Part shown: piece by piece, positions 49,480 through 58,575 of the stretch
Layout of the letters: the number at the start of each line of letters is the position of its first letter
How positions within the stretch are numbered: position 1 is the stretch's first letter
DNA from: Roseiarcus sp963751165
GTDB lineage: Bacteria; Pseudomonadota; Alphaproteobacteria; Rhizobiales; Beijerinckiaceae
Assembly (NCBI GenBank): GCA_963751165.1
Contig: CAVVTP010000015.1
Location: forward strand, 992,001-1,056,000
Length of the DNA stretch: 64,000 bases
Reading direction: 5' to 3'
Position numbers and translations under genes: made by a program
The notes under the pieces: model-generated
Told to the model about the DNA's origin: nothing
The model's input: only the letters and a program-made list of their open reading frames with translations
Databases searched by the model: none

Positions 49480-51069
49480 ATGTTCGAGGCATTGAGCGAC
49501 TGGCTATTCGGTTCGTCCGGACTCACTCCGCACGGCTTTTGTCTTCTCTGGGAGCCCGGCCTCATCTGGACCTATGCGCTGTCCGACGCGGGGATCGGTC
49601 TCGCCTACTTTTCCATACCGCTTGCGCTCGGCGTGATCGCGCGCCGGAGGAAGGACCTGGTTTTCCGTCCGGTGCTTTTGCTGTTCGCCGCCTTCATCTT
49701 TCTGTGCGGCGCGACCCACTGGCTCGATGTGGTGACTTTATGGCTGCCGATTTACGGCGTTCAGGCGCTGGTCAAGGCGGCGACGGCGTTGGTGTCGATC
49801 GCTACCGCCGTCGCGCTATGGAAGCTCATGCCGGCCGCAATCGTCCTTCCTTCGCCCTTACAGCTTCGCGAGGCCAACGCGGCGTTGCGGGCGACGGAGG
49901 AGAGGCTCTATCAGGCGCAGAAGATGGAGGTCGTCGGTCAACTGACTGGCGGGATCGCGCACGACTTCAACAACATGCTTCAAGCCGTGGCCGGCGGGCT
50001 GACCCTGATCGAGCGCCGGATCGCCAGCGGCCGATACGAGGGCATGGACCGCCTAGTCGATCAGATGCGGCGGGCGCTGAACAGTGCGACCGGCCTGACG
50101 AGCCGCCTGTTGGCGTTCTCCCGCAGGCAGGCGCTGCAGCCGAAGCGAATCGAGCCCGACCACTTCATTGCCGGCATGAAGGAGTTCCTGCAGCGCACGC
50201 TCGGGCCGGAGATCGGGTTGGCGCTCGAGCTGGGTGACGGCAAGTCGGACGTGATCTGCGACCCCCATCAGCTCGAGGCAGTTCTGCTCAATCTCGCCAT
50301 CAACGCGCGCGACGCGATGCCGGAGGGCGGGCGGCTGACGATCTTGGTTTCCGACCGCAAGCTGAAGGCGGCGGATCTCGCTGATCAGGACCAGGCCAAT
50401 CCCGGCGACTATGTCGAAATCAAAGTCTCCGACACTGGCGTCGGCATGACCTCCGACGTCCTCAGCCGGGCCTTCGAGCCTTTCTTTACGACGAAGCCGA
50501 CCGGTAGCGGGACCGGACTCGGCCTGTCGCAGGTGTACGGCTTCGTCCGCCAGTCCGGCGGTTTCTCCCGCATCGAAAGCAAACCCGGATCGGGGACCTC
50601 GATTCTCATCTTCCTGCCCAGCCGGCCGCGAGTTGAGGGCGAGAACTCGTCGCCTCCCACGATCGACGAGGGGCCGAGACCGTCGGCGCGTGGCGCAGTA
50701 CTCGTCGTCGAAGACCAGGACGACGTGCGGGCGCAGATCGTCGAGGTTCTGAGGGGAATGGGCTGCGAGATCGTCGAGGCCGCCGATGGCCTTCAGGCAA
50801 TGAGAATCGTGCAGTCGCAGCGGCATTTCGATCTCATGGTCACCGATGTCGGCCTTCCAGGCATGAACGGCCGGCAACTCGCGGACGCCGCGCGCCAGGC
50901 GAATCCAGTGCTGCCGGTTCTGCTGGTCACCGGCTATGCGGGTCAGGCGCTCGACAACGTCCGCCTCGCGGACGGAATCGAGATCATGCGCAAGCCCTTT
51001 CCGCTCGAAGAGCTGGCGGCGCGGGTCAAGGCGCTTTTGGCGCCAAAGCGCTCCGGCGCCACGGACTGA
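49480..51069 (+). CDS. Hybrid histidine kinase with ETR1-type ethylene/copper-binding sensor domain
   Basis: The 529-residue protein has three N-terminal membrane helices (about 29-53, 60-85, 93-115), a HisKA domain with His161 (GIAHDFNNMLQAVAGG), a HATPase (NLAINARDAMPEGG, GTGLGLSQVYGFVRQSGG) and a C-terminal receiver with Asp456 (LMVTDVGLPG). The sensor aligns with plant ETR1 and cyanobacterial SynEtr1: LSDAGIGLAYFSIPL and FAAFIFLCGATHW correspond to ETR1 helices 1 and 2. Asp36, Tyr43, Ile46, Pro47, Ile73, Cys76 and His80 match ETR1 D25, Y32, I35, P36, I62, C65 and H69, the copper/ethylene site. There is no GAF domain. The ATG at 49480 is chosen because the sensor begins there; the longer frame to 49006 overlaps sdhE. 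Ethylene binding is inference. Confidence 0.87.
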   Translation: MFEALSDWLFGSSGLTPHGFCLLWEPGLIWTYALSDAGIGLAYFSIPLALGVIARRRKDLVFRPVLLLFAAFIFLCGATHWLDVVTLWLPIYGVQALVKAATALVSIATAVALWKLMPAAIVLPSPLQLREANAALRATEERLYQAQKMEVVGQLTGGIAHDFNNMLQAVAGGLTLIERRIASGRYEGMDRLVDQMRRALNSATGLTSRLLAFSRRQALQPKRIEPDHFIAGMKEFLQRTLGPEIGLALELGDGKSDVICDPHQLEAVLLNLAINARDAMPEGGRLTILVSDRKLKAADLADQDQANPGDYVEIKVSDTGVGMTSDVLSRAFEPFFTTKPTGSGTGLGLSQVYGFVRQSGGFSRIESKPGSGTSILIFLPSRPRVEGENSSPPTIDEGPRPSARGAVLVVEDQDDVRAQIVEVLRGMGCEIVEAADGLQAMRIVQSQRHFDLMVTDVGLPGMNGRQLADAARQANPVLPVLLVTGYAGQALDNVRLADGIEIMRKPFPLEELAARVKALLAPKRSGATD

Positions 51070-51084
51070 TGCGGCGGTCTTCCC

Positions 51085-51295
51085 GTCACCTGGCGGCGGA
51101 TCGGGCGAATCCCCTGGTAACAGCGAAAAGAACAGCGAATTCGGCGATGCTGACGCCAGACTGTCAAAAACTCCGCATTATCTCAGGCGCTTGCGCGCAA
51201 ATTCCCTACGCGGTGGAACAGAGGATTTTTTCGCGGATTCAGGGGAATTTTTCTGCGGAGTCAGGGATGAACAGTGAAGTCCGATCCGAACTATG
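51085..51295. repeat. Intergenic dispersed repeat, copy C
   Basis: The plus strand shows GCGAATCCCCTGGTAACAG, CGAAAAGAACAGCGAATTCGG, then GCAAATTCCCTACGCGGTGG and AACAGAGGATTTTTTCGCG, matching the minus strand of copy B (21880-22085) block by block. It fills the spacer between the convergent kinase and alkB genes. Confidence 0.7.
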
Positions 51296-51306
51296 GATTT
51301 CCCCGC

Positions 51307-51972
51307 CTACAGCGCGCGGCGAAGGGTCAGGTTGATCCGCATGCGGCCGAGCTTGGGATGGAAACCGTCCTTGAGCGTGGCGACGCCGTGGTAAAAGAGC
51401 CGCGACGCGCCGCCCCAGACGGCGACGTCGCCATGGTGAAGCGCATATCTGGCCACCTGATCGCCGCGCTTCAGGCCGCCGAACTGGAAGACGGCCAGGA
51501 GCCCGAGCGAGACCGAGACGATCGGTTGCGCGAAATCGCGCTCGTTCCTGTCCTGATGCAGCGACAGCCGGGCGCCCGGCTCGTAGCGGTTGATGAGGCA
51601 GGCGTCCGGCGCGAAGTCTTGATAGCCCGCTTCCGCGGCGGCCTCGGTCGCGAGGCGCAGAAAACAGTCCGGCATGTCGGGCCAGGGCTTGCCCGTTTCG
51701 GGATCCTTGCGGTCGTAGCGATAGCCGGTTCGGTCGGTGACCCAGCCGGCCTCGCCGCAATTGGTCATCGCCACCGACATGACGAAGCCGCCCGGCGTCA
51801 CCATGCGCCGGAACGGCGACCGCACCGCGATCGTATCGAGAGCCGCGATGAGCTCGTCCTCGAGCGGCAGAGCCTTGCCGCGAAGGAGGACCGCGCCCTC
51901 GCCCATTGCCTCGCGGGAGGGCCCGGGAGGTTCGATCGCGGCAAAGAGATCGTCGGACTGCATGACGAGCAT
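51307..51972 (-). CDS. alkB: AlkB, alpha-ketoglutarate-dependent DNA demethylase
   Basis: The roughly 221-residue protein matches E. coli AlkB closely: SPFRRMVTPGGFVMSVAMTNCG, PDACLINRYEPGARLSLHQDRNE with the iron-binding HxD, SLGLLAVFQFGGLKR, and GASRLFYHGVATLKDG with the second histidine and RMRINLTLRR for 2-oxoglutarate. It repairs 1-methyladenine and 3-methylcytosine. Two ATGs three codons apart (51972, 51963) are equally good. No ada-type regulator is visible. Confidence 0.93.
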   Translation of the reverse strand: MLVMQSDDLFAAIEPPGPSREAMGEGAVLLRGKALPLEDELIAALDTIAVRSPFRRMVTPGGFVMSVAMTNCGEAGWVTDRTGYRYDRKDPETGKPWPDMPDCFLRLATEAAAEAGYQDFAPDACLINRYEPGARLSLHQDRNERDFAQPIVSVSLGLLAVFQFGGLKRGDQVARYALHHGDVAVWGGASRLFYHGVATLKDGFHPKLGRMRINLTLRRAL

Positions 51973-52120
51973 TGTAACGGATTCAGAAGCGGGTGAAATG
52001 CGCTCAACCAGGCATATGCATCCGGCCAGAGCGGCGGGCCTTGGCGAAACAATCCTCCGCGAAACGGTCGCTCCGATGGCGAGTGGCAATGACGGCCGCC
52101 GCGTTTCCTCGCCATTGCCC

Positions 52121-52972
52121 TCAACGCCGCGGTTCGCGTCCGCGTATCCGGTCGAACCCCTGCTTGATCGCGGCGAACCGGGCGTCGACCACAGGCTCGA
52201 ACTCGACGTCGGTGAAGATGTACGGCCAGTCGTTCTCAATACCTTCGCGCACGAGCTCGCCGACGTAGAGCGGATCGATCCCGTGCGAGACACGCTCTTT
52301 AACGAACTTGAACAAGTCGGACGACCGCATTGCAGCCAATCTGTCATCCGAGGGGCGATCGAAGCGTTCCGGCAAATTTCGCACCAAGTCCATGATCTGC
52401 GTGCGGATGAACCCTGGGCAGAGAACCGACACGCCGATCCCGCGCGGGGCCAGCTCGTCCCGCAGGCCCTCGGACAAAGCGACAACACCATATTTGGATA
52501 CGTTGTACGGGATGCTGGCGGCGGAGGAGGTCAGTCCCGCTATCGACGCGGTGGACACGATGTGTCCGCCCTCGCCGCTCTGTTCGATCAGCGGTCCGAA
52601 AATCTCGATTCCCCAGATCGCCGCCATCAGGTTGACGCCGAGGGTCCAATCCCATGCCGTATCGGTCCAGGCGCCGTACCGTCCGCCGCCGCCCACGCCC
52701 GCATTGTTGACGAGAATATGCGCCTTGCCGTAGCGGGCGATGGTTGCTTCGGCCGCCGCCTTGAGTTCGGGCTTCAGCGAGACGTCGGCCTTCACGCCGT
52801 CGACATCGGCGTTGGTCAGCTTCAACTTGTCGACAGCGCTTCTCAGTGCGGCATCCTCGATGTCGCACAGCATGACCTTGACGCCCGCCTGGGCTAGGGC
52901 TGTGGCGATGCCCAAGCCGATGCCCGAAGCCGCGCCGGTGACAAACGCCGTCTTTCCCGCCAGATCTTTCAT
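52121..52972 (-). CDS. Short-chain dehydrogenase/reductase
   Basis: The 283-residue protein has the classical SDR features: KTAFVTGAASGIGLGIATAL for dinucleotide binding, ILVNNAGVGGGG, the catalytic serine in STASIAGLTSS and YNVSKYGVVALSE with Tyr and Lys. The acidic residue after strand 2 (CDIED) suggests NAD rather than NADP. Substrate cannot be inferred. It lies between alkB and the RNase J gene, all on the same strand, but spacers are 148 bases and more. Confidence 0.88.
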   Translation of the reverse strand: MKDLAGKTAFVTGAASGIGLGIATALAQAGVKVMLCDIEDAALRSAVDKLKLTNADVDGVKADVSLKPELKAAAEATIARYGKAHILVNNAGVGGGGRYGAWTDTAWDWTLGVNLMAAIWGIEIFGPLIEQSGEGGHIVSTASIAGLTSSAASIPYNVSKYGVVALSEGLRDELAPRGIGVSVLCPGFIRTQIMDLVRNLPERFDRPSDDRLAAMRSSDLFKFVKERVSHGIDPLYVGELVREGIENDWPYIFTDVEFEPVVDARFAAIKQGFDRIRGREPRR

Positions 52973-53121
52973 CGGCAATTCCCCAAATCACTCGTGTTCC
53001 AAGAATATCCGGTCTTCTTTGAATGACAACGCGTCACGTTCGGGCGGTGGGGCACGGATTGCCTCGGCTTCGCCACGCAACGACGGCCGGTGTACGGGCT
53101 TTTACTCGCTGCTTGCCGCCC

Positions 53122-54789
53122 CTACACCTCGACCACCAGAGCGTGCACCTGCGGCTTCTTGCCCCAGACGGCATTGACCGAATTGCGCACCGCCCGCTCG
53201 ATCGCGGTCGACAAAAAATCCGGATCGCGCCGCTTGCCGCGCGGCAGGCCCTCGAAGGTCTCGAAGATCGCGGCGTCGATCAGCGCGTCGATCGCCGCGC
53301 CCTCGCGGGTCCGCTCGGGCAGGCCCGAGATCATCACGTCCGGGTCGCCCGCCAACTCGCCTTTCGGGGTCAGCGCGAGCGCGATCGAGACGATGCCCGC
53401 AAACGAGAGACGGCGCCGCTGCGCGACGCATTCCTGCTCGGCCGGCAGAAGGATTTCGCCATCCTTCAGCCGCTTGCCGCGGCCGACCCTTCCGATGCTC
53501 GCAACGTCGCCGGGCGCGAATCGCACCAGATCGCCATCGAAGGCCCGCAGGACCTGCGGCACGCCTTGCGCTTTGGCGAAGGCCGCATGTTCGCTCAGGT
53601 GCACCGCCTCGCCATGCGCCGGAACCGCGATCTTCGGCCGCAGCCAGGCGTACATTTTGGCCAGCTCCGCCCGGCGGGGATGGCCGGAGACATGCACCAG
53701 GGCGTTGCGGTCGGTGACAACCTCGACGCCCGACGTCGCGAAGGCGTTGATCAGCTTGCCGACCGCCTTCTCGTTGCCGGGAATGGTGCGGGAGGAGAAG
53801 ATGACCGTGTCGCCGGGGCTCAGCTCCGCGGTCGGATGCTCATCCTCGGCCATGCGGGCGAGCGCTGCGCGCGGCTCGCCCTGGCTGCCGGTCGCGAGCG
53901 CGAGGACCTTGTCCCTCGGCAGCCGCTCGAACATGTCCATGCCGAGAAACGGCGGCACGCCGTTCAGCATGCCGCATTCGCGCGCCACCGCTACGACCCG
54001 CTCTATCGCTCGCCCGAGGATGCAGACCTGTCGCCCCGAGGCGAGGCCCGCCTCGGCGGCCGAGCGGAGACGTGCGACGTTGGAGGCAAAGGTGGTGACG
54101 ACCACCCTGCCCTTCGCCCGGGCGACCAGATCGTTGAGCACCGCGGCGACGTCGCGCTCGGACGGACTTTCGCCCTCCCGCAGCACGTTGGTCGAGTCGC
54201 AGACGAGCGCAAGGACGCCTTCGTCGCCGAGCGCCATGAGGCGCGCCTCGTCCGTCGGAGGGCCGAGCACCGGGGTTGGGTCGATCTTCCAGTCGCCGGT
54301 GTGGACGACGAGACCGGCCGGCGTGCGGATCGCGAGCGCCGAACTCTCCGGGATCGAATGGGAAACGGCGACGAATTCGACGTCGAACGGGCCGATCGGG
54401 ACCCGCGCGCCCGGCTTGACGATCTCGAACGGAACCTTGGGAGCGCCCGGCTCGCCGAGCCGCCGCGCTTCGGCGAGTCCTGCCGCGAAGGGAGACGCGT
54501 AGACCTGCGCGCCGAGGCTCGGCCACAACTCGGCCAGCGCGCCGATATGATCCTCATGGGCATGGGTCAGGATGATTCCGGCAAGGTCCTTCTTCACCTT
54601 CTCGATGAAGCCGACATCCGGCATGACGAGATCGACGCCCGGCAGCTCGTCGCCGGCAAAGGCGACTCCGAGATCGACCATCAGCCATTTACGCGCCTTC
54701 GCCGGACCGTAGCCGTAGAGCGCGCAATTCATGCCAATTTCGCCCAAGCCCCCGAGGGGCGCGAACACGAACTCGCCGTCGTCTGTCAT
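53122..54789 (-). CDS. rnj: Ribonuclease J
   Basis: The 555-residue protein is a metallo-beta-lactamase/beta-CASP nuclease: LGGLGEIGMNCALYG at the start, the zinc motif ILTHAHEDHIGALAELWP, GDWKIDPTPVLG and PAHGEAVHLSEHAAFA, plus the C-terminal domain. RNase J combines 5'-3' exonuclease and endonuclease activity in mRNA decay and rRNA maturation. Its ATG directly follows the birA stop codon, as in other Hyphomicrobiales where rnj ends the nuo-birA cluster. Confidence 0.93.
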   Translation of the reverse strand: MTDDGEFVFAPLGGLGEIGMNCALYGYGPAKARKWLMVDLGVAFAGDELPGVDLVMPDVGFIEKVKKDLAGIILTHAHEDHIGALAELWPSLGAQVYASPFAAGLAEARRLGEPGAPKVPFEIVKPGARVPIGPFDVEFVAVSHSIPESSALAIRTPAGLVVHTGDWKIDPTPVLGPPTDEARLMALGDEGVLALVCDSTNVLREGESPSERDVAAVLNDLVARAKGRVVVTTFASNVARLRSAAEAGLASGRQVCILGRAIERVVAVARECGMLNGVPPFLGMDMFERLPRDKVLALATGSQGEPRAALARMAEDEHPTAELSPGDTVIFSSRTIPGNEKAVGKLINAFATSGVEVVTDRNALVHVSGHPRRAELAKMYAWLRPKIAVPAHGEAVHLSEHAAFAKAQGVPQVLRAFDGDLVRFAPGDVASIGRVGRGKRLKDGEILLPAEQECVAQRRRLSFAGIVSIALALTPKGELAGDPDVMISGLPERTREGAAIDALIDAAIFETFEGLPRGKRRDPDFLSTAIERAVRNSVNAVWGKKPQVHALVVEV

Positions 54790-55608
54790 TCAGTCTGGGC
54801 CTTCCCGCGCAAGCGAAGCGGACGAAGCCGCCACGGGCGAGCCATCCGATTGAGGCAGTATCCAGAGATCCGCGGTTTCGATCCGCTCGATCCCGCTCCC
54901 CCCGCGAAACAGCAAACGGCCGGCGCCGTCAAGCCCTTCGAAAGTCCCCTCCCGCCGTCGCCCGCCGTTCTCGACCCCGATGCGCTCGCCCAGGCGCGTT
55001 GCATGAGCGAGCCAGGCGGAGCGCACGGACTCGAACGCTTCACCCGCCCGCCATATCGCAAGCGCTTCGTCGAAGCGCTCGACCAGCCGACGGAAAAGCG
55101 CGTCTGACTCGATCGCGCCGCCGCTTTCTGTCGTCAGAACGGCGGTCGGATAGCCGACGCCCTCCGGCGCGCTCACGCAATTGACGCCGATTCCGACGAC
55201 GCAGAAGTGCCGCCTGTCGGGAAGGGTTGCGCCTTCGACCAGGAGTCCAGCGCATTTCGCGCCGCCGCGAACGAGATCGTTCGGCCATTTCAGGCGCGTC
55301 CCAGCGGCGCCAACGTCTTCGGCCGCGCGCGCCAGCGCGACGCCCGCGACAAAGCCAAGCTGCGGCGCCGCAACCTGCGGGCACGGGTCGATCAAGAGGG
55401 CGCTGGCGTAAAGGTTGCCTCTCGGCGAGGCCCAACTCCGCCCGCGCCGCCCGCGCCCCGCGCTCTGCTCCTCGGCTGTGATCCAGAGACGCCCCGGGTC
55501 GCCGGCGAAGGCGCGGCGCCGGGCCTCCTCATTGGTCGAGTCGATCGCACCGAGGCGAGCGATCCGCCAGGCTGGAGAAGCGCGCTCCTGCCCCGGGGCG
55601 GCGCTCAA
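54790..55608 (-). CDS. birA: Biotin--[acetyl-CoA-carboxylase] ligase BirA (no HTH domain)
   Basis: The 272-residue protein has the biotin ligase core: GAIDSTNEEARRRA, QSAGRGRRGRSWASPRGNLYASALL and RLKWPNDLVRGGAKCAGLLVE with the catalytic lysine, then the SH3-like C-terminal domain. It lacks the N-terminal DNA-binding domain of E. coli BirA and so is a group I ligase. A TTG start at 55608 overlaps the nuoN stop (TTGA), a coupling arrangement; no ATG lies in a suitable place. Confidence 0.9.
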   Translation of the reverse strand: MSAAPGQERASPAWRIARLGAIDSTNEEARRRAFAGDPGRLWITAEEQSAGRGRRGRSWASPRGNLYASALLIDPCPQVAAPQLGFVAGVALARAAEDVGAAGTRLKWPNDLVRGGAKCAGLLVEGATLPDRRHFCVVGIGVNCVSAPEGVGYPTAVLTTESGGAIESDALFRRLVERFDEALAIWRAGEAFESVRSAWLAHATRLGERIGVENGGRRREGTFEGLDGAGRLLFRGGSGIERIETADLWILPQSDGSPVAASSASLAREGPD

Positions 55609-57038
55609 AACAGCGTATGCGCGGCCGCCATCGCCGCGTCGGTCAGCAGCGAGGGAGCAAACACGAAGGCGATGATCAGCAGGGCCGCGACCCCGAGCAC
55701 CCCGCGCGCAACGAGCCCCGGACGATCGAAAGCCCTGGCTGGCTCGTCGAAATACATGAGCTTCACGACGCGCAGATAATAGTAGGCGCCGACCGCGCTC
55801 GTCAGCACGCCGATGACCGCGAGGCCGTAGAGGCCAGCCTTGATGGCGGCGGCGAACACGTAGAACTTGGCGAAAAAGCCTGCGAGCGGAGGAATTCCGG
55901 CGAGCGAGAACATCATCGCCGCCAGGAAAAACGCCATGGTCGAATCCGTCCGCGCGAGGCCCGCGAGATCGGCGATCGTCTCGACCGCCCTTCCGCCACG
56001 ACGCATGGAGAGAATCGCGGCGAAGGTTCCGAGCGTCATGACGACATAGATCGCCATGTAGACGATGACGCTCTGCGCCCCCTCGACCGTACCCGCCGCA
56101 AGGCCGACCAGAGCGAAGCCCATGTGGCCGATCGACGAATAGGCCATCAGCCGCTTGAAACTGGTTTGCCCGATCGCGGCGAAGGAGCCAAGCGCCATCG
56201 AGGCAATCGAGACGAAGGTGAGGATCTGCCGCCAATCGTTGGTGATGCCCGGGAAGGCGGTGAGCGTGACGCGCACGAGAACGGCCATCGCCGCGATCTT
56301 CGGCGCGGAGGCGAAGAACGTCGTCACTGGAGTCGGCGCGCCTTCGTAAACGTCCGGCGTCCACATATGGAAAGGCACGGCTGAGATCTTGAATGCAAGT
56401 CCCGCCAGCACGAATACGAGCCCGAACAGCACGCCGATGCTGCGGTGGTCGTGCACCGCGGCGGCGACGTCGCGGAACGATACCGAGCCCGAGTAACCGT
56501 AGATCAGCGATATTCCGTAAAGCAGCATGCCCGACGACAGCGCGCCGAGGACGAAATATTTGAGGCCGGCCTCGGTCGCGCGCAGATCGTTGCGGCGGTA
56601 AGCGGCGATCACGTAGAGCGCGAGGCTCATCAGTTCGAGACCGAGATAGAGCGCGATGAAATCGTCGGCCGAGATCAGCATCAGCATGCCGAGCGTCGAC
56701 AACAGGATGAGGACCGGGAATTCGAACCCGGCGATCCGTTCGGTGCGCATGAACTCGAGCGACAGGAGCAGCGTCACCAGGGAGCCGATCAGCGCCAGCC
56801 CGCTCATGAAGCGGGTGAAGGCGTCGTCTGCGAAGGCGCCGTAGAACGTGATCCCCATCGGCCGGTTCTTGGCGACAAGCAAAATGAACACGATCCCGAG
56901 CAGCGCGACCGAGACTTCGGTTACGAGGTTGTAGGCCCGTTCGCCCCTCACCGCGCCGTAGAGCACGAGCAATAGCGTGCCAAGCGCCAGCACCGCCTCG
57001 GGCAGGACTACCGGAAGAGAGAGGGCCGTTTCGTGCAT
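55605..57038 (-). CDS. nuoN: NADH-quinone oxidoreductase subunit N
   Basis: The 477-residue polytopic protein is one of the three antiporter-like subunits of complex I. MSLALYVIAAYRRNDLRATEAGLKYFVLGALSSGMLLYGISLIYG carries the glutamate and lysine of the proton channel, and LMAYSSIGHMGFALVGLAAG the central lysine/histidine region, typical of NuoN. It follows nuoM by 37 bases and overlaps birA. Confidence 0.94.
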   Translation of the reverse strand: MHETALSLPVVLPEAVLALGTLLLVLYGAVRGERAYNLVTEVSVALLGIVFILLVAKNRPMGITFYGAFADDAFTRFMSGLALIGSLVTLLLSLEFMRTERIAGFEFPVLILLSTLGMLMLISADDFIALYLGLELMSLALYVIAAYRRNDLRATEAGLKYFVLGALSSGMLLYGISLIYGYSGSVSFRDVAAAVHDHRSIGVLFGLVFVLAGLAFKISAVPFHMWTPDVYEGAPTPVTTFFASAPKIAAMAVLVRVTLTAFPGITNDWRQILTFVSIASMALGSFAAIGQTSFKRLMAYSSIGHMGFALVGLAAGTVEGAQSVIVYMAIYVVMTLGTFAAILSMRRGGRAVETIADLAGLARTDSTMAFFLAAMMFSLAGIPPLAGFFAKFYVFAAAIKAGLYGLAVIGVLTSAVGAYYYLRVVKLMYFDEPARAFDRPGLVARGVLGVAALLIIAFVFAPSLLTDAAMAAAHTLF

Positions 57039-57075
57039 GGGTTGCTCGTCCTCGAAAGGGTGTCCGGGCGTCTCG

Positions 57076-58575
57076 TCACAGCCCTGCAGTCTTCGTCGCC
57101 GTCATCGCATGTTCGACGCCCTTGAGGATCGTGTCGATCGAAGCAGAACTCGCGTCGATGATCGGTTGGGGATGGACGCCGAAGTAGATGACCAGGAGAC
57201 CCAGCGGCAGAAGAGTCGCGACCTCGCGCGGCGCGAGGTCGACGATCGACCTCAGATTCGCGTTTTCGATTACGCCGAAGACGACGCGGCGGTAGAGGTA
57301 GAGGGCGTAGCAGGCCGACAGGATGATGCCAAAGGTCGCAAAGAACGCGACCCAGGTGTTCGACTGGAACGCGCCGATCAGGGTCAGGAACTCGCCGATG
57401 AAGCCGGAAGTGCCCGGCAGACCTACGTTGGCGAGGGTGAACACCATGAAGGCGACCGCATAGAGCGGCATGCGCTGCACGAGGCCACCGTAGGTCGCGA
57501 TCTCGAGGCTGTGCATCCGATCGTAGACGACGCCGACGCAGAGGAAGAGCGCGCCCGAGACGAGGCCGTGGCTGATCATCTGGTAGACGGCGCCCTGAAC
57601 GCCTTGCGTGTCGGCGGCGAAGATGCCCATCGTCACGAAGCCCATATGGGCGACCGACGAATAGGCGATCAGCTTCTTCATGTTCTCCTGCGCCAGCGCG
57701 ACCAGCGAGGTGTAGATGATCGCGATCACCGACAATGCGTAGATGAGCGGGGTGAAATAGTGCGAGGCGTCGGGGAACATCGGCAGCGAGAAGCGGATGA
57801 AGCCGTAGCCGCCCATCTTGAGGAGAATGGCGGCCAGGATCACCGAGCCTGCGGTCGGCGCTTCCACATGGGCGTCGGGCAGCCAGGTATGGACCGGCCA
57901 CATCGGCAGTTTGACCGCGAAGGACGCGAAAAAGCCGAGCCACAGCCAAGTCTGCATCTTCGGCGCGAAGGCGGTCTTCAAGAGCACGGTGATGTCGGTG
58001 GTGCCGGCCGTCCAGTACATCGCCATGATGGCGAGCAGCATGAGAAGCGAGCCGGTCAGTGTGTAAAGGAAGAACTTGAACGCCGCATAGACGCGGTTGC
58101 CGTGACCCCAGATGCCGATGATCAGGAACATCGGGATGAGGCCGCCCTCGAAGAAAAGGTAGAACAGCAGGATGTCCAGCGCGACGAAAACGCCGATCAT
58201 CAGCGTTTCCAGTACGAGGAAGGCGATCATGTACTCCTTCACCCGGTTCTCGATCGTCCACGAGGCCGCAATGCTGATCGGCATCAGGAAGGCGGTCAAA
58301 AGCACGAAGGGCATCGACACGCCGTCGACGCCGAGCTTGTAGAGAATGACGTTCGAGAACCAGTCGTGCTCCTCGATGAGCTGGAAGCCGGGCTCGGCCG
58401 GATTGAACCGTCCCCAGGCGACGAGGCTCAGCGCGAAGGTGAGCAGCGTGGCGAACAGCGCGATCCAGCGCGCGTTGCGCTTGGTCGCCTCCGTCTCGCC
58501 GGGCAGCAGCAGGATGAAGGCCGCCCCCAGAAGGGGTAAAATGAGGAGGCTCGAGAGGATCCAGGAACCGGACAT
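57076..58575 (-). CDS. nuoM: NADH-quinone oxidoreductase subunit M
   Basis: The 499-residue membrane protein has EGGLIPMFLIIGIWGHGNRVYAAFKFFLYTLTGSLLMLLA, the NuoM channel segment with its key glutamate and lysine region, and KKLIAYSSVAHMGFVTMGIFA. It forms a distal proton-pumping module of complex I. ATG shares one base with the nuoL stop (TGATG), so nuoL and nuoM are translationally coupled. Confidence 0.94.
   Translation of the reverse strand: MSGSWILSSLLILPLLGAAFILLLPGETEATKRNARWIALFATLLTFALSLVAWGRFNPAEPGFQLIEEHDWFSNVILYKLGVDGVSMPFVLLTAFLMPISIAASWTIENRVKEYMIAFLVLETLMIGVFVALDILLFYLFFEGGLIPMFLIIGIWGHGNRVYAAFKFFLYTLTGSLLMLLAIMAMYWTAGTTDITVLLKTAFAPKMQTWLWLGFFASFAVKLPMWPVHTWLPDAHVEAPTAGSVILAAILLKMGGYGFIRFSLPMFPDASHYFTPLIYALSVIAIIYTSLVALAQENMKKLIAYSSVAHMGFVTMGIFAADTQGVQGAVYQMISHGLVSGALFLCVGVVYDRMHSLEIATYGGLVQRMPLYAVAFMVFTLANVGLPGTSGFIGEFLTLIGAFQSNTWVAFFATFGIILSACYALYLYRRVVFGVIENANLRSIVDLAPREVATLLPLGLLVIYFGVHPQPIIDASSASIDTILKGVEHAMTATKTAGL

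Noticed and set aside
53023..55107. Plus-strand open frame of 694 codons opposite the RNase J gene
   Set aside because: Antisense shadow; the minus strand encodes an unmistakable RNase J and BirA.
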